DNA of 64,000 nt from an uncultured Eubacteriales bacterium. Its GTDB lineage: Bacteria > Bacillota > Clostridia > Christensenellales > Aristaeellaceae. The stretch spans positions 186,001-250,000 of the forward strand of contig OMZY01000002.1 of the NCBI GenBank assembly GCA_900315675.1. Direction: 5' to 3'. A program made the translations under genes and the position numbers. Positions 24,417-33,664 of the stretch are shown in pieces. Below the pieces are notes generated by a model, which worked only from the letters and a program-made list of their open reading frames with translations, did no database searches and was not told the origin of the DNA. Within the stretch, counting starts at the first letter, position 1. The number at the start of each line of letters is the position of its first letter.

Positions 24417-25049
24417 TTACTTCGCAACATACTGCTTGCTGATGAATCCCACGTCCCCGGTATCCTGGTCTTCCACCTGATACCAGTTGGCGGTTTCCTT
24501 GATCACCAGCAGCTTTTCATTCGCCTTGTAGGTCGCCATAACCTCTGCCTGCTTGCTCGGCGCCCAGCGCATATTCACCCATCCGCTGGCCCGGGAAGGC
24601 CGTACCGTTATCGCGAAAGGTTCCACCTTCTTCGCGCTTCTGAACTCGGCATTGATCTCCTCGGTCGGATCTGCCTGCGCCGCCGGAGCGGAAGAGGAGG
24701 ATCCGGACTCAGGTTTGGCCGGCGGCTTGCTCTTGCGCAGGTAGCGGCTGGAGATAAAGCAGGCATAGGTGCCTTTGCCGACGCCCGGCATATCGTAGGT
24801 ATAGTCAATCAGCGCCCAGCCGTTTCCGCCGTCCCGGTAGTAGCAGTAGATTTTCGTACCGTACTTCAGGGAGCCGACCACCTCGCCGCCGGGAGTCGCC
24901 CTCACGTTCAGGCCTTTCCCGTTTTCGGTATATACATAGTAGTAACCCGCGGAATCGGACGGTGTGTCATCTTCCGCCGCTGCCACGGTGAAAACCATCA
25001 GCAGAGCCATGATCATGGCAGTAATCAGTGTGAAAACCCGCTTGTTCAT
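24417..25049 (-). CDS. Secreted protein with two SH3-like domains
   Basis: 210 residues with a signal peptide (MNKRVFTLITAMIMALLMVF, then TVAAAED). Residues about 34-105 form one bacterial SH3 domain (GKGLNVRATPGGEVVGSLKY). After a Pro/Ser/Ala linker (about 106-130) a second follows at about 145-210 (VNMRWAPSKQAEVMATYKAN, VGFISKQYV). SH3b domains usually bind peptidoglycan or its cross-bridges. No catalytic domain is attached, so it is probably a wall-binding accessory protein (inference). Confidence 0.85.
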   Translation of the reverse strand: MNKRVFTLITAMIMALLMVFTVAAAEDDTPSDSAGYYYVYTENGKGLNVRATPGGEVVGSLKYGTKIYCYYRDGGNGWALIDYTYDMPGVGKGTYACFISSRYLRKSKPPAKPESGSSSSAPAAQADPTEEINAEFRSAKKVEPFAITVRPSRASGWVNMRWAPSKQAEVMATYKANEKLLVIKETANWYQVEDQDTGDVGFISKQYVAK

Positions 25050-25070
25050 GAATGTTGACCTCCTTTATGC

Positions 25071-26864
25071 TTACAGGTGCACCGGGCACTTCTTCGTGGG
25101 CTGGTTCTTTTTCCGGATCAGCTTGATCCAGTCATGATCGATTTCGAATTCCGTCACTTTGACCACATATTCGTGAACCGTCGTGGATTCAGGCAGTTTG
25201 AAGTTAACCGTCTTCCAGTCCTTCTCCTTTGTGGATGCTCCCGGATTCAGCGTCTTTTTGTATACCATCTGGTAGGTGTTGCTGTTATCCTTCTTGTTGC
25301 TTGGGACCGGTTTCCCTTCGTTGTCAAAGACGGAAACCTCTACGGTGATGGATGTGATTGTCAGCTCGCTGTCATTCTTCAGCGTCACATACGCATCCGC
25401 GCCCTTTACCTTCGCCTCAGTGATCTTCAGCGCCTTTTCCCAGTTGCCGACCTTCACAAGGATGGAGGCTTTGAATCCTCCGTCTTCTGTTGTCCCTGTC
25501 ACCGTGGTCTCCCCGGCCCTGACGCCGGTAATATTCACGCGGTTTTTCTGCTTCGCCAGGGGCTCCGCCTTTGCCACGGAAGCGTCCGCTGTTTCCCAGG
25601 TCATATTGTGGTTTGTGGCGTTCGACGGTTCCAGGATCGCGCTCGTGGAGGAGGTCGCGCCCAGATCTATGTAAGCCGTCTTCCTTCTCATATGCACGCC
25701 GGTCACATGCTGGAACACCCGCACCTTCACCCTGGCCTGCCGGTTGGAACCGTCTGTGGTGGTCGCGATGACCGTTGCCTCTCCGGCTTTGATGCCCGTC
25801 ACCGTTCCGTCCTCGCTGACAGTCAGCACCTTCTCGTTCGCGGAGCGGAAGGTAAGGGCCGGATTGGTGGCGTCCGCCGGTTCTGTGTTCCAGGTCAGTC
25901 TGCCGGTTTCGTTCACATAGACCGTCGGTGCCTCCCCGAAGGTCACCTTCTTCACCGGCTGCTGAACATGCACCGCGGCTTTCGCCCGGATTTCCCCGTT
26001 CACCTGGCTGACGCAGGTGATTTCACATTCACCCTGCCGGATGCCGGTAATTCTTCCCCGGGCATTCACCGTGGCAATGCTTTCATCGGAAGAAGACCAT
26101 GCCACGCTCTTGTCGTTTGTAGCTGCTGGCAGCACGGTTGCCTTCAGATTGGCCGTCCCTCCGGCGTTCACGGTCAGCTCCGTCCTGTCCAGCAGGATTT
26201 CCTCCGCGTTCTGGGTCACCTGGATGCTGATGTTTGCCCGGACATTGCTTCCGTCTTCGGCAATGGCGGAAATCCGGGTATTGCCGCGGGCCAGGCCGGT
26301 GACGGTACCGTTGGCGTCCACCGTCGCGGCTTTCTCATTGGAGGAAATCCAGGTAACCCGCCGGATCGTGGCGTCCTCCGGAAGGAATTCAGGCGTCAGG
26401 GTTATTGTTTCGCCCGCCGCGACGCTCTTCCGGGATGTGGTCACGGAGATACGTTTCACCGGCTGGCTCACCACCGCACGGTATTGCACCTTCGCTTCCG
26501 GATCCTGCGCGCTGGCAATCGTCAGCAGGGTGCTCCCCGGTTTCAGTCCTGTCACCTGATTGCCGCTGATCTTCAGGATTTCCGGATCCCCGGCAGTGAG
26601 CGTAACCTTCTTGTTCTTCAGGGTTTTCGGCGTCACGGTTACCTGCATCTGGCAGGTTTTCTTTACCGGGATCACCAGCACAGACAGTTCTTCCTCCTGC
26701 GCGGTTCCGCCCGTCAGTTCCGCCGCCATGGCCGTTCCCCTGTCGTACACCTGGAGCTTCCGGGTGTTGACTTCCAGGCGGATTGCTTCATTTTCCTCCG
26801 CCGCGGCGGCCAGGCCGATGCAGATCAGTGCCAGCACCAGCAACGGAATCAGAATTTTTTTCAT
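25071..26864 (-). CDS. Secreted protein with tandem BIG2 (bacterial Ig-like) domains
   Basis: 597 residues from the ATG at 26864; a GTG two codons upstream is too near the RBS. Signal peptide MKKILIPLLVLALICIGLAA. About five BIG2 repeats follow, each with the pattern 'T-L-x-P..AT...V.WSSSDESIATVNARGRITG' (good copies near 150-230, 230-310, 315-390 and 395-470). The C-terminal about 120 residues form a different beta domain (ADAYVTLKNDSELTITSITV). BIG2 domains are found in adhesins and wall proteins. No LPXTG or other anchor is visible, so retention would depend on partners. Confidence 0.88.
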   Translation of the reverse strand: MKKILIPLLVLALICIGLAAAAEENEAIRLEVNTRKLQVYDRGTAMAAELTGGTAQEEELSVLVIPVKKTCQMQVTVTPKTLKNKKVTLTAGDPEILKISGNQVTGLKPGSTLLTIASAQDPEAKVQYRAVVSQPVKRISVTTSRKSVAAGETITLTPEFLPEDATIRRVTWISSNEKAATVDANGTVTGLARGNTRISAIAEDGSNVRANISIQVTQNAEEILLDRTELTVNAGGTANLKATVLPAATNDKSVAWSSSDESIATVNARGRITGIRQGECEITCVSQVNGEIRAKAAVHVQQPVKKVTFGEAPTVYVNETGRLTWNTEPADATNPALTFRSANEKVLTVSEDGTVTGIKAGEATVIATTTDGSNRQARVKVRVFQHVTGVHMRRKTAYIDLGATSSTSAILEPSNATNHNMTWETADASVAKAEPLAKQKNRVNITGVRAGETTVTGTTEDGGFKASILVKVGNWEKALKITEAKVKGADAYVTLKNDSELTITSITVEVSVFDNEGKPVPSNKKDNSNTYQMVYKKTLNPGASTKEKDWKTVNFKLPESTTVHEYVVKVTEFEIDHDWIKLIRKKNQPTKKCPVHL

Positions 26865-26908
26865 TCCCACAATCTCCTTTGCACCTCGCGTCCGTCTTCC
26901 GGACTCCT

Positions 26909-27847
26909 TCAGCCGTCACCCAGTCCGGGATTCAGCTCCGTCATGTCCAGGCCTGTGTCCGGCAGCACGCCGGCCGGAATAAATCCCCGGGCAGTTTTTC
27001 CGTCAATCGTTGTCTCTATATAATCCCATGCACCGGAGTTGTACATGGTTGTCAGGTAGGTTACCCGCGCTCCCGCGGGCAGCTGCGTCAGTGCCTTGCC
27101 GGTCAGGGCCGGGTCATCCGTCAGCGTGGTGGCTGTTTTCGTTTCCTGTACGCTGCCGTCCCAGCTCAGCTGGTCCAGGGCCGGGATTTTCCCCCTGATC
27201 TTCGCTCCGTCCACATAACCGACCCGATACTGTCCGGCAATGTTTGCCTCGTACAGGATCAGCATCCAGCCCCGATCCCAGCCCAGCGCGTATACGGCGC
27301 CGTTGGTGTTGACCAGAGCCTTTCCGTTGTTCGCCCGGTAGGCTTCCGCGGAGGGGGCTGCATAGACCGGCAGCTTCTGGCCGGCCTTCAGTTTCACGAA
27401 GTTGAACCCCCTGGGTTTATCCACGTTCTGTGCCGGCGGTTCAGGCATCCCTTTTCCCTTGGGATTCGTGGTGCCCATTTCCCGCATTTCCCTCCGCACG
27501 TCCTTGATCAGGTCCACATTCCGGTTCTCAATGGTGCTGCACTGGCTATAGGCTTCATGATGGTTGGTGCTGCTCTCACTCGCGTTCGGTTGATACCAGG
27601 GCATCTGGATGAACCAGTTGTAGCAGCGGCTGCCGGTTTCAAACTTGTATCCGTGCCTGGCGTATATCTCGTTGAAGGCGTACAGCAGCGTGTCATACTT
27701 GTAATCCCACAGTTCCGCCCGGGTCAGCTCCCTGGTATCGCTGTCCGGAATGATATACAGCGAATCCGCGGAGGATACCGCCGGAATCATGGCCGTGCAG
27801 ACCATCATTGTCACCAGCGTCAGAATCAATGCGGTTATTTTCTTCAT
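26909..27847 (-). CDS. Secreted YARHG-domain protein with SH3-like C-terminus
   Basis: 312 residues with a signal peptide (MKKITALILTLVTMMVCTAM, cleavage near VSSAD). Residues about 35-115 carry the YARHG domain, with the diagnostic NEIYARHGYKFE. The rest (KLPVYAAPSAEAYRANNGKA, GWMLILYE, ARVTYLTTMYNSGAWDYI) looks like two SH3-type folds. YARHG domains are extracellular and presumed to bind the wall. First of four secreted-protein genes; RBS GGGAGGAT. Shared SH3/Ig design suggests one envelope function. Confidence 0.85.
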   Translation of the reverse strand: MKKITALILTLVTMMVCTAMIPAVSSADSLYIIPDSDTRELTRAELWDYKYDTLLYAFNEIYARHGYKFETGSRCYNWFIQMPWYQPNASESSTNHHEAYSQCSTIENRNVDLIKDVRREMREMGTTNPKGKGMPEPPAQNVDKPRGFNFVKLKAGQKLPVYAAPSAEAYRANNGKALVNTNGAVYALGWDRGWMLILYEANIAGQYRVGYVDGAKIRGKIPALDQLSWDGSVQETKTATTLTDDPALTGKALTQLPAGARVTYLTTMYNSGAWDYIETTIDGKTARGFIPAGVLPDTGLDMTELNPGLGDG

Positions 27848-27978
27848 TTTCGTATCCTCCCTCGCTGTTTATCATGGTTTTCCGGAGTTTGCTCCGTCAT
27901 ATCCGGCCGGTTTTCCGCCGGCTGCTTGTATATACGGAACAGAACAACTGATGGCAGTATTTTTGTATCTTTTCTGTT
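27848..27978. other. Intergenic gap between PreA-like and secreted-protein genes
   Basis: 131 bp. Contains a GC-rich imperfect palindrome around 27900-27925 and no promoter I can call with confidence. Confidence 0.3.
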
Positions 27979-29484
27979 TTATTTTGTCCTGGCAATCCGC
28001 TTCCGGCCCGGTACAATGGCCCGCTGGGGGCAGACCAGCACACAGAGATGGCAGCCCACGCAGTTCTTTCCGTTCAGCACGGGATGCCGCTCATCATCCA
28101 GCCGTATAGCCTGGTGACCTCCGTCATCGCAGGAGATCCGGCAGCGGCCGCAGCCGATGCAGCGTTCCCGGATAAACTGCGGAAAGAGTACCGTGTCCCG
28201 CTCCAGGGTATCGGTTGTTTCACTCAGCGTATCCAGGCCCAGACCGATTGCTTCCTTCACGTTTCCGAAGCCCTTTTCCGCCAGGTACAGGTTCAGGCCG
28301 CTCTTCAGGTCGTCAATGATCCGGTAACCGTACTGCATTACCGCCGTGGTTACCTGAATGGATCCGCCGCCCAGCAGGATGAATTCCAGCGCGTCCTGCC
28401 AGGTCTCCACGCCGCCCATGGCCGACAGGTGCATGCCCTTCAGGCCGGGATGCTGTCCGAGTTCTGCAATAAACCGCAGGGCAATGGGTTTCACGGCGTT
28501 GCCGCTGTATCCGCCCACCGCGCTCTGCCCGTGTACGGACGGCGCCGCGACATAGGTGTGTAGGTTGACCCCGGTAATCGATTTGATTGTGTTGATGGCC
28601 GCCAGCCCGTCCGCTCCGCCGCGTCTTGCAGCCTCCGCCGCCGGCCCCATGGATTGCACGTTGGGCGTCAGCTTGGCAAGCACCGGAATATGACATGCCC
28701 GTTTTGCTGCGGCTGTGAACCGTTCCACCAGCTCCGGCACCTGGCCGATATCGCTGCCCAGACCGTCCTCCGCCATATTCGGGCAGGAGAAATTCAGTTC
28801 CACCGCGTCCGCTCCGTTTTCCTCGCACTGCCGGGCCAGCTCGCCCCATTCCGCCTCGTCCCGGCCCATAATGGACGCCAGGATAAACTTAGTCGGATAT
28901 TTCTCCTTCAGTCTCCGGAAAATCTCCATGTTTTCCGCCACGCTGTGGTCGGAAAGCTGCTCGATGTTCTTGAACCCGATTATGCTTCCGTCGTTTCCGG
29001 TAATGGCGGAAAACCGCGGGGAGGCCTCATGGATATCCAGCGAGCAGATCGTCTTGAAACAGATGCCCGCCCAGCCGGCTTCAAATGCCCGGGCGCACAT
29101 GTCATAGGTGCTCGCCACCACTGAAGAGGACAGCAGGAAGGGATTCTCCAGCGGAATTCCGCAAAGGTCGCACTTCAGCCGGTCCTCCGTCTCCGGAAGG
29201 GCGGTTTCACACTCCGGCTTCACCTGGTAATACAGGCGGTTGATCAGATCCCGGACCGGCACTTCTCCCGGCCGGACGCAGGCCTGCTCGCAGGGCGCTC
29301 TGCAGGTCAGGCACGGATTCTCCGCCGGCAGGCTCTGCGCCGCGGTCTGCTCGTTCCCGAACCAGATATTCCTCAGCCTTTCAGCCGGATTCAGCTTCCC
29401 GCAGGCTTCGTCACAGGGGGCGCGGTCGCACAGGGCGCACCGGATCATATCCGCCCGGGCTATGGCAGGCGTACTCCGGATCAT
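27979..29484 (-). CDS. PreA-like dihydroorotate/dihydropyrimidine dehydrogenase with N-terminal Cys-rich module
   Basis: 501 residues in three parts. Residues 15-70 hold eight cysteines in CALCDRAPCDEAC and CLTCRAPCEQAC, the Fe-S module normally found at the N-terminus of PreT/GltD. Residues about 100-400 are an FMN TIM barrel of the DHOD/PreA family (CGIPLENPFLLSS, VELNFSCPNM, AINTIKSITGVN). The C-terminus has two 4Fe-4S sites (CIGCGRCRISC, CVGCHLCVLVC). PreA reduces uracil or thymine using electrons from PreT, but no PreT is adjacent. The built-in Cys module may replace part of it (inference). Substrate not proven. RBS GAGGAGGA. Confidence 0.85.
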   Translation of the reverse strand: MIRSTPAIARADMIRCALCDRAPCDEACGKLNPAERLRNIWFGNEQTAAQSLPAENPCLTCRAPCEQACVRPGEVPVRDLINRLYYQVKPECETALPETEDRLKCDLCGIPLENPFLLSSSVVASTYDMCARAFEAGWAGICFKTICSLDIHEASPRFSAITGNDGSIIGFKNIEQLSDHSVAENMEIFRRLKEKYPTKFILASIMGRDEAEWGELARQCEENGADAVELNFSCPNMAEDGLGSDIGQVPELVERFTAAAKRACHIPVLAKLTPNVQSMGPAAEAARRGGADGLAAINTIKSITGVNLHTYVAAPSVHGQSAVGGYSGNAVKPIALRFIAELGQHPGLKGMHLSAMGGVETWQDALEFILLGGGSIQVTTAVMQYGYRIIDDLKSGLNLYLAEKGFGNVKEAIGLGLDTLSETTDTLERDTVLFPQFIRERCIGCGRCRISCDDGGHQAIRLDDERHPVLNGKNCVGCHLCVLVCPQRAIVPGRKRIARTK

Positions 29485-29512
29485 AGGCGTATCCTCCTCT
29501 GCTGTCAGTCTC

Positions 29513-30322
29513 TCAGGTCGTTTCCTTCATCTTTCGCTTATTCTCATACATTGCCCGGTCTGCCTCGGCCAGCACTTTCTCCAGGTCATACCCTTTCTCC
29601 CCGAATGCAAAGCCGCAGGCCACCGTGCATGGAATGCCGTCCTCTTCCCGGTTCAGCTCCTCCAGTGCTTTCTCCCAGGCCAGACGGATCTTCTCCGCTT
29701 CAGCCCGGTTTACATGGATCGCGGCCACAAGGAACTCATCCCCGCCGATCCGGAAAGGAATCACATTCCGGGCTTCAATCCTCTTCAGGCTTTCCGCCGC
29801 TTTCCGGATCAGCCGGTCTCCGGCCTCATGTCCGAGGCTGTCATTCACCTGTTTCAGGTTGTTGACGTCCAGGTTCAGCACGGCAATCGCGTCCTGTTTC
29901 CGGAACAGCGACCGCTTCATTTCTGTAAATTTGCTCCGGTTATACAGCCCTGTCAGGCTGTCATATTCCTTTTCGTTCCGGAGCATTCTGGAATAGTCGC
30001 TCATGTGGCGGTACAGCGCTGTATACTCGCTGGTGTCCGCCAGGTGATGAATCTGCTTCATCCCTTCCGCGTCCGTAAACGTGGAGGTTGTCACCATATA
30101 GGTTTTCCCGCTGCCGGAGCGCACCAGATCCCACCGTTCGCTTTTCTGCCCCGGCGCCGGTGCCGGACAGGCGCTCTCCCAGTTTGTTTTTTCCTGCCGT
30201 ATAAACGCGGTCTTATCATCTTCGTAAAGAACGGTTCCGTTTTCCCCTGTGATCAGGATACCGCCGATATCCTCCTTGAAAAAACGGAGAATCAGCTCAT
30301 CCGTCCGCATTTCCTCTGACAT
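29513..30322 (-). CDS. GGDEF-domain diguanylate cyclase
   Basis: 269 residues, cytoplasmic. An N-terminal PAS-like region (about 8-100, GILITGENGTVLYEDDKTAF) precedes a GGDEF domain (about 118-265) with DSLTGLYNRSKF, NLDVNNLKQVNDSLGHEAGD and an intact active site RIGGDEFL. No RxxD inhibitory site is obvious. It should make c-di-GMP in response to a ligand or redox cue on the PAS part (inference). RBS GGAAAGGA. Upstream, TATAAT at 30467-30472 (minus) may be its -10. Confidence 0.92.
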   Translation of the reverse strand: MSEEMRTDELILRFFKEDIGGILITGENGTVLYEDDKTAFIRQEKTNWESACPAPAPGQKSERWDLVRSGSGKTYMVTTSTFTDAEGMKQIHHLADTSEYTALYRHMSDYSRMLRNEKEYDSLTGLYNRSKFTEMKRSLFRKQDAIAVLNLDVNNLKQVNDSLGHEAGDRLIRKAAESLKRIEARNVIPFRIGGDEFLVAAIHVNRAEAEKIRLAWEKALEELNREEDGIPCTVACGFAFGEKGYDLEKVLAEADRAMYENKRKMKETT

Positions 30323-30522
30323 CTGTCATATCCTTTCCGCCGCTGAATGATCAGGTGATAAACCTCTGTATATGATGAGCACAGACGCATGAAAATCATC
30401 TTGCCCATGCCGGGTTTACAGTCCTGTATCGCGATGTCGAAAGCCATTTATTGGTTATTTGTATGTATTATAGCATATAATTTATAAAAAAGTTCCCTGT
30501 TTTTCCCTTTTTTGCGGAAAAA
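30323..30522. other. Intergenic region upstream of the GGDEF gene
   Basis: 200 bp, AT-rich around 30455-30490. A minus-strand TATAAT at 30467-30472 without a good -35 is the best promoter candidate. The leader would be about 140 nt. I saw no riboswitch core in it. Confidence 0.35.
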
Positions 30523-30550
30523 CCCCGGCGGTCTCCCGCCGGGGTCTCTC
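30523..30550 (-). terminator. trp operon terminator
   Basis: Perfect 9-bp stem CCCCGGCGG/CCGCCGGGG (30523-30531, 30536-30544). On the minus strand it is followed by GGTTTTTCC. Confidence 0.85.
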
Positions 30551-30567
30551 CGCACTGCCGTTTCCGG

Positions 30568-30984
30568 TCAGTCGATTCTTTCCAGTGTATGATAGCCCCT
30601 GGCCTGCAGGAAGCCTTCCACCTCCATCAGGTCCGCTGCCCGCAGGATCGCCACCGGCAGGCGGCTGAGGGTGTTATAGGTCACATAGAGATAATCCAGG
30701 TTGATATTGCCGTCATTGATGGCTGTCAGCAGTTTGTTCAGGCTCCCGCACTCGTCTCCGATCTCAACCGCGGCCACATAATCCGCGTGGCACATATATC
30801 CGGCAGCCTGAAGCTCCCGCGCCGCCTGTTCCGTTTCGGATACCAGCATGCGGATAATTCCGAATTCCGCGCTGTCGTTGGTAATCAGGGTATTCATGTT
30901 GATGCCGGCGTCACACAGGATCTGTGTGATCCGGTTCATGGCCCCCTTTTTGTTCTCCGCGAATATGGATAACTGACGAATCAT
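30568..30984 (-). CDS. ACT-domain protein at the end of the trp operon
   Basis: 138 residues made of two ACT domains: IRQLSIFAENKKGAMNRITQ (1-65) and a second from about 72 (ADYVAAVEIGDECGSLNKLL). This two-ACT layout is seen in stand-alone amino-acid-binding regulators. It starts 23 bp after trpA with GGAGGAAAT upstream and shares the operon terminator. Binding of tryptophan or another aromatic amino acid is plausible from its position, but no ligand residues can be assigned. Confidence 0.88.
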   Translation of the reverse strand: MIRQLSIFAENKKGAMNRITQILCDAGINMNTLITNDSAEFGIIRMLVSETEQAARELQAAGYMCHADYVAAVEIGDECGSLNKLLTAINDGNINLDYLYVTYNTLSRLPVAILRAADLMEVEGFLQARGYHTLERID

Positions 30985-31007
30985 TTCATTTCCTCCAAAC
31001 AGCTCTG

Positions 31008-31784
31008 TTATGCTTCAATGACAGCTTTTTTCATACTGTTCACGTATACGCCGATGTGTTCCGGCGCGTCTTTTCCGTATTGCGCCAGAATCTTTTCGAT
31101 TGCCGATCCTACAATAGCGCCGTCGGAAATGGCGGCCATTGCTTTGGCCTGCTCCGGCTGTGAGATCCCGAAGCCGATGGCCACCGGCACCTTCGCATTC
31201 TCCCGGATGGTCCGGATGATCGGCTTCAGGTCCGTGGTAATCTCGCTGCGGGTTCCTGTCACACCCAGGCTGGATACCAGATAGATGAAACCTTCCGCCT
31301 CCCGGGCAATCATCGCCACCCGGTTTTCGGAGGTTGGGGCAATCAGGGAAACCAGATCCACATGGTACTGCCGGCACAGGGGCAGGAACTCTTCCTTTTC
31401 CTCAAAGGGCAGGTCCGGCAGGATCAGCCCGTCGATGCCGATCTTTTCACAGGTGGAAATAAACTTTTCCGCGCCGTAGGAGAAAATCACGTTGGCATAG
31501 GTCATGAAGACCATCGGAACGGTCACGTCCCGGCGCAGTTCCTGTACAAAGTCAAAAATCCGGTCTGTAGTGGTGCCTGCCTTCAGGGCCCGCAGGTTTG
31601 CTTCCTGGATCACCGGCCCCTCCGCCGTCGGATCGGAAAAAGGAATGCCCAGTTCAATCAGGTCCGCGCCGTTCGCAACGGCCGCTCTCACCGCCCTGCC
31701 TGTGGTTTCCAGGTCCGGGTCCCCGCAGGTGATAAAAGCGATAAATGCCTTACCGTGGTCAAATGCAGCTGCGATCTTACTCAT
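31008..31784 (-). CDS. trpA: Tryptophan synthase alpha chain
   Basis: 258 residues. It cleaves indole-3-glycerol phosphate to indole, which tunnels to TrpB. Family landmarks: [20 protein letters not shown] with the catalytic Glu region, and [12 protein letters not shown] with the catalytic Asp. The ATG at 31784 is preceded by GGGGAGGATC. The start overlaps the trpB stop by 8 bp. Confidence 0.97.
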   Translation of the reverse strand: MSKIAAAFDHGKAFIAFITCGDPDLETTGRAVRAAVANGADLIELGIPFSDPTAEGPVIQEANLRALKAGTTTDRIFDFVQELRRDVTVPMVFMTYANVIFSYGAEKFISTCEKIGIDGLILPDLPFEEKEEFLPLCRQYHVDLVSLIAPTSENRVAMIAREAEGFIYLVSSLGVTGTRSEITTDLKPIIRTIRENAKVPVAIGFGISQPEQAKAMAAISDGAIVGSAIEKILAQYGKDAPEHIGVYVNSMKKAVIEA

Positions 31785-32967
31785 GGAGATCCTCCCCTCT
31801 GTAGCGGGCGATGGCGGCACAGTCCTTGTCGCCCCGTCCGGAAACGGTAATCACAATGATCTGATCCGGCTTCATTTCCGGCGCGATCTTCTGTGCGTAA
31901 GCCACCGCGTGCGCGGATTCAATGGCCGGAATAATGCCTTCTGTTTTTGCCAGATATTCGAAGGCGCATACAGCTTCCTCATCGGTCACCGGCACATATT
32001 CCGCTCGTCCTGTATCGTGCAGCCACGCATGTTCCGGTCCGACGCCGGGATAATCCAGGCCGGCGGAAATGGAGTATACCGGCGCAATCTGCCCGTACTC
32101 ATCCTGGCAGAAATAGCTTTTCATCCCGTGGAAAATGCCCAGGCGCCCGGTGTTCATCGTCGCTGCGGTTTCAAAGGTATCAATGCCCCGTCCCGCAGCT
32201 TCGCAGCCGATCAGGCGGACTGTCCTGTCTTCAATAAAGTGATAGAAACTGCCGATGGCGTTGCTGCCGCCGCCGACACAGGCGATCACCGCGTCCGGAA
32301 GCCGTCCTTCCTTCTCCATCATCTGTTCTTTGATTTCTTTTGAAATGACCGCCTGGAAGTCCCGCACAATCGTCGGGAAGGGATGAGGACCCATCACGGA
32401 GCCCAGACAGTAATGGGTATCGTCAATCCGGCGCGTCCATTCCCGCATGGCTTCGCTCACGGCGTCCTTCAGGGTGGCGGTGCCGGTTTTCACCGGGATC
32501 ACTTCCGCGCCCAGCAGCCTCATCCGGTACACGTTCAGGGCCTGGCGAATCGTATCCTCCTCACCCATGAACACCACGCACTCCATCCCCATCAGTGCCG
32601 CGGCTGTGGCTGTCGCCACGCCGTGCTGTCCGGCGCCGGTTTCGGCAATCAGTCTCGTCTTGCCCATCTTCTTTGCCAGCAGTGCCTGTCCCAGCACGTT
32701 GTTAATCTTGTGAGCCCCGGTATGGTTCAGGTCTTCCCGCTTCAGGTAGATCTTCGCGCCGCCCAGGTCCTTCGTCATCTTTTCGGCGTAGTACAGCCGG
32801 GAAGGTCTTCCGGCATAGTCATTCAGCAAAGCGGTCAGTTCCCGGTTGAATTCCGGATCCGCCTTGTAATGGTTATAGGCCTCTTCCAGCTCGATCACAG
32901 CGTTCATCAGCGTTTCGGGAATATACTGTCCGCCGTGGATGCCGAAGCGTCCGTTCTGATTGCTCAT
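31777..32967 (-). CDS. trpB: Tryptophan synthase beta chain
   Basis: 396 residues. It joins indole and serine to tryptophan with PLP. The PLP lysine lies in [19 protein letters not shown] (about 80-98), and the phosphate loop is [10 protein letters not shown] (about 227-236). [19 protein letters not shown] is the family signature. The start overlaps the trpF stop by 4 bp (ATGA), giving coupled translation. Confidence 0.98.
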   Translation of the reverse strand: MSNQNGRFGIHGGQYIPETLMNAVIELEEAYNHYKADPEFNRELTALLNDYAGRPSRLYYAEKMTKDLGGAKIYLKREDLNHTGAHKINNVLGQALLAKKMGKTRLIAETGAGQHGVATATAAALMGMECVVFMGEEDTIRQALNVYRMRLLGAEVIPVKTGTATLKDAVSEAMREWTRRIDDTHYCLGSVMGPHPFPTIVRDFQAVISKEIKEQMMEKEGRLPDAVIACVGGGSNAIGSFYHFIEDRTVRLIGCEAAGRGIDTFETAATMNTGRLGIFHGMKSYFCQDEYGQIAPVYSISAGLDYPGVGPEHAWLHDTGRAEYVPVTDEEAVCAFEYLAKTEGIIPAIESAHAVAYAQKIAPEMKPDQIIVITVSGRGDKDCAAIARYRGEDLHE

Positions 32968-33581
32968 ATCTGCTCCTCCCTGACTGCCCGCACAAACGCG
33001 CGCATCTTGTTGATGTCTTTGTATCCCTCTGTCTCTACTCCGGAGGAAACGTCCACCGCATAGGGTTTCAGGCTTTTTACCGCCCCGCCCACGTTATCCG
33101 GATTCAGTCCGCCGGCCAGGAAATAGGGCCTTGTCACTGCTTCCAGCCAGCTCCAGTCGAAGGTTTTCCCGTCCCCTGCTCCCGCATCCAGCAGGATCTG
33201 CTCTGCAGTGGATGCCTGCGCCTGCTGCGCGTTCTCCGCACTCCGGATCCTGAATGCCCGAATCAGCGGCTTGTCCGTTCTCTTCCGCAGTTCTGCCAGG
33301 TAAGCTTCATCCTCGTGCCCATGAAGCTGGGCAATGTCGATCACGCCTTCCTCCAGCAGCCCAGCCACCGTTTCCGGTTTCTCATCCACGAATACGCCCA
33401 CCGCCCTGATTCCCGGGTTCAATCCAGCCCGCAGGGCCTTCGCCGTCTCCGGCGTCACATACCGCTTGCTGCCGGTAAAGAACACAAAACCGATGTATTC
33501 CGGCTTCAGATCATTGACCGCATCAATGTCCTCTGGCCGTCTCAACCCGCAGATCTTAATCTTTGTCTTCATTTGAACCAT
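32964..33581 (-). CDS. trpF: Phosphoribosylanthranilate isomerase
   Basis: 205 residues. The TIM-barrel start [16 protein letters not shown] holds the catalytic Cys, and the second key residue Asp lies in [23 protein letters not shown] is the phosphate loop. The ATG at 33581 with GGAAGGA upstream is preferred to a longer frame. Confidence 0.95.
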   Translation of the reverse strand: MVQMKTKIKICGLRRPEDIDAVNDLKPEYIGFVFFTGSKRYVTPETAKALRAGLNPGIRAVGVFVDEKPETVAGLLEEGVIDIAQLHGHEDEAYLAELRKRTDKPLIRAFRIRSAENAQQAQASTAEQILLDAGAGDGKTFDWSWLEAVTRPYFLAGGLNPDNVGGAVKSLKPYAVDVSSGVETEGYKDINKMRAFVRAVREEQI

Positions 33582-33625
33582 GCTGTGTCCTTCCTTACCG
33601 CTGAATTCCGGAGGTGTACTCAAGC

Positions 33626-33664
33626 ATTAATTCTGAATTCTGAATTATGAATTGTGAATTAATT
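33626..33664 (-). repeat. Heptad repeat at the trpC stop codon
   Basis: In coding orientation: AATTCAC AATTCAT AATTCAG AATTCAG AATTAAT, a clear 7-bp period. It supplies the last codons and the stop of trpC. An AT-rich EcoRI-like GAATTC occurs within it. Confidence 0.75.

Noticed and set aside
23211-27023. Long plus-strand frames opposite the secreted-protein genes
   Set aside because: The minus-strand frames have signal peptides, RBS sites and domains; the plus-strand ones have none.
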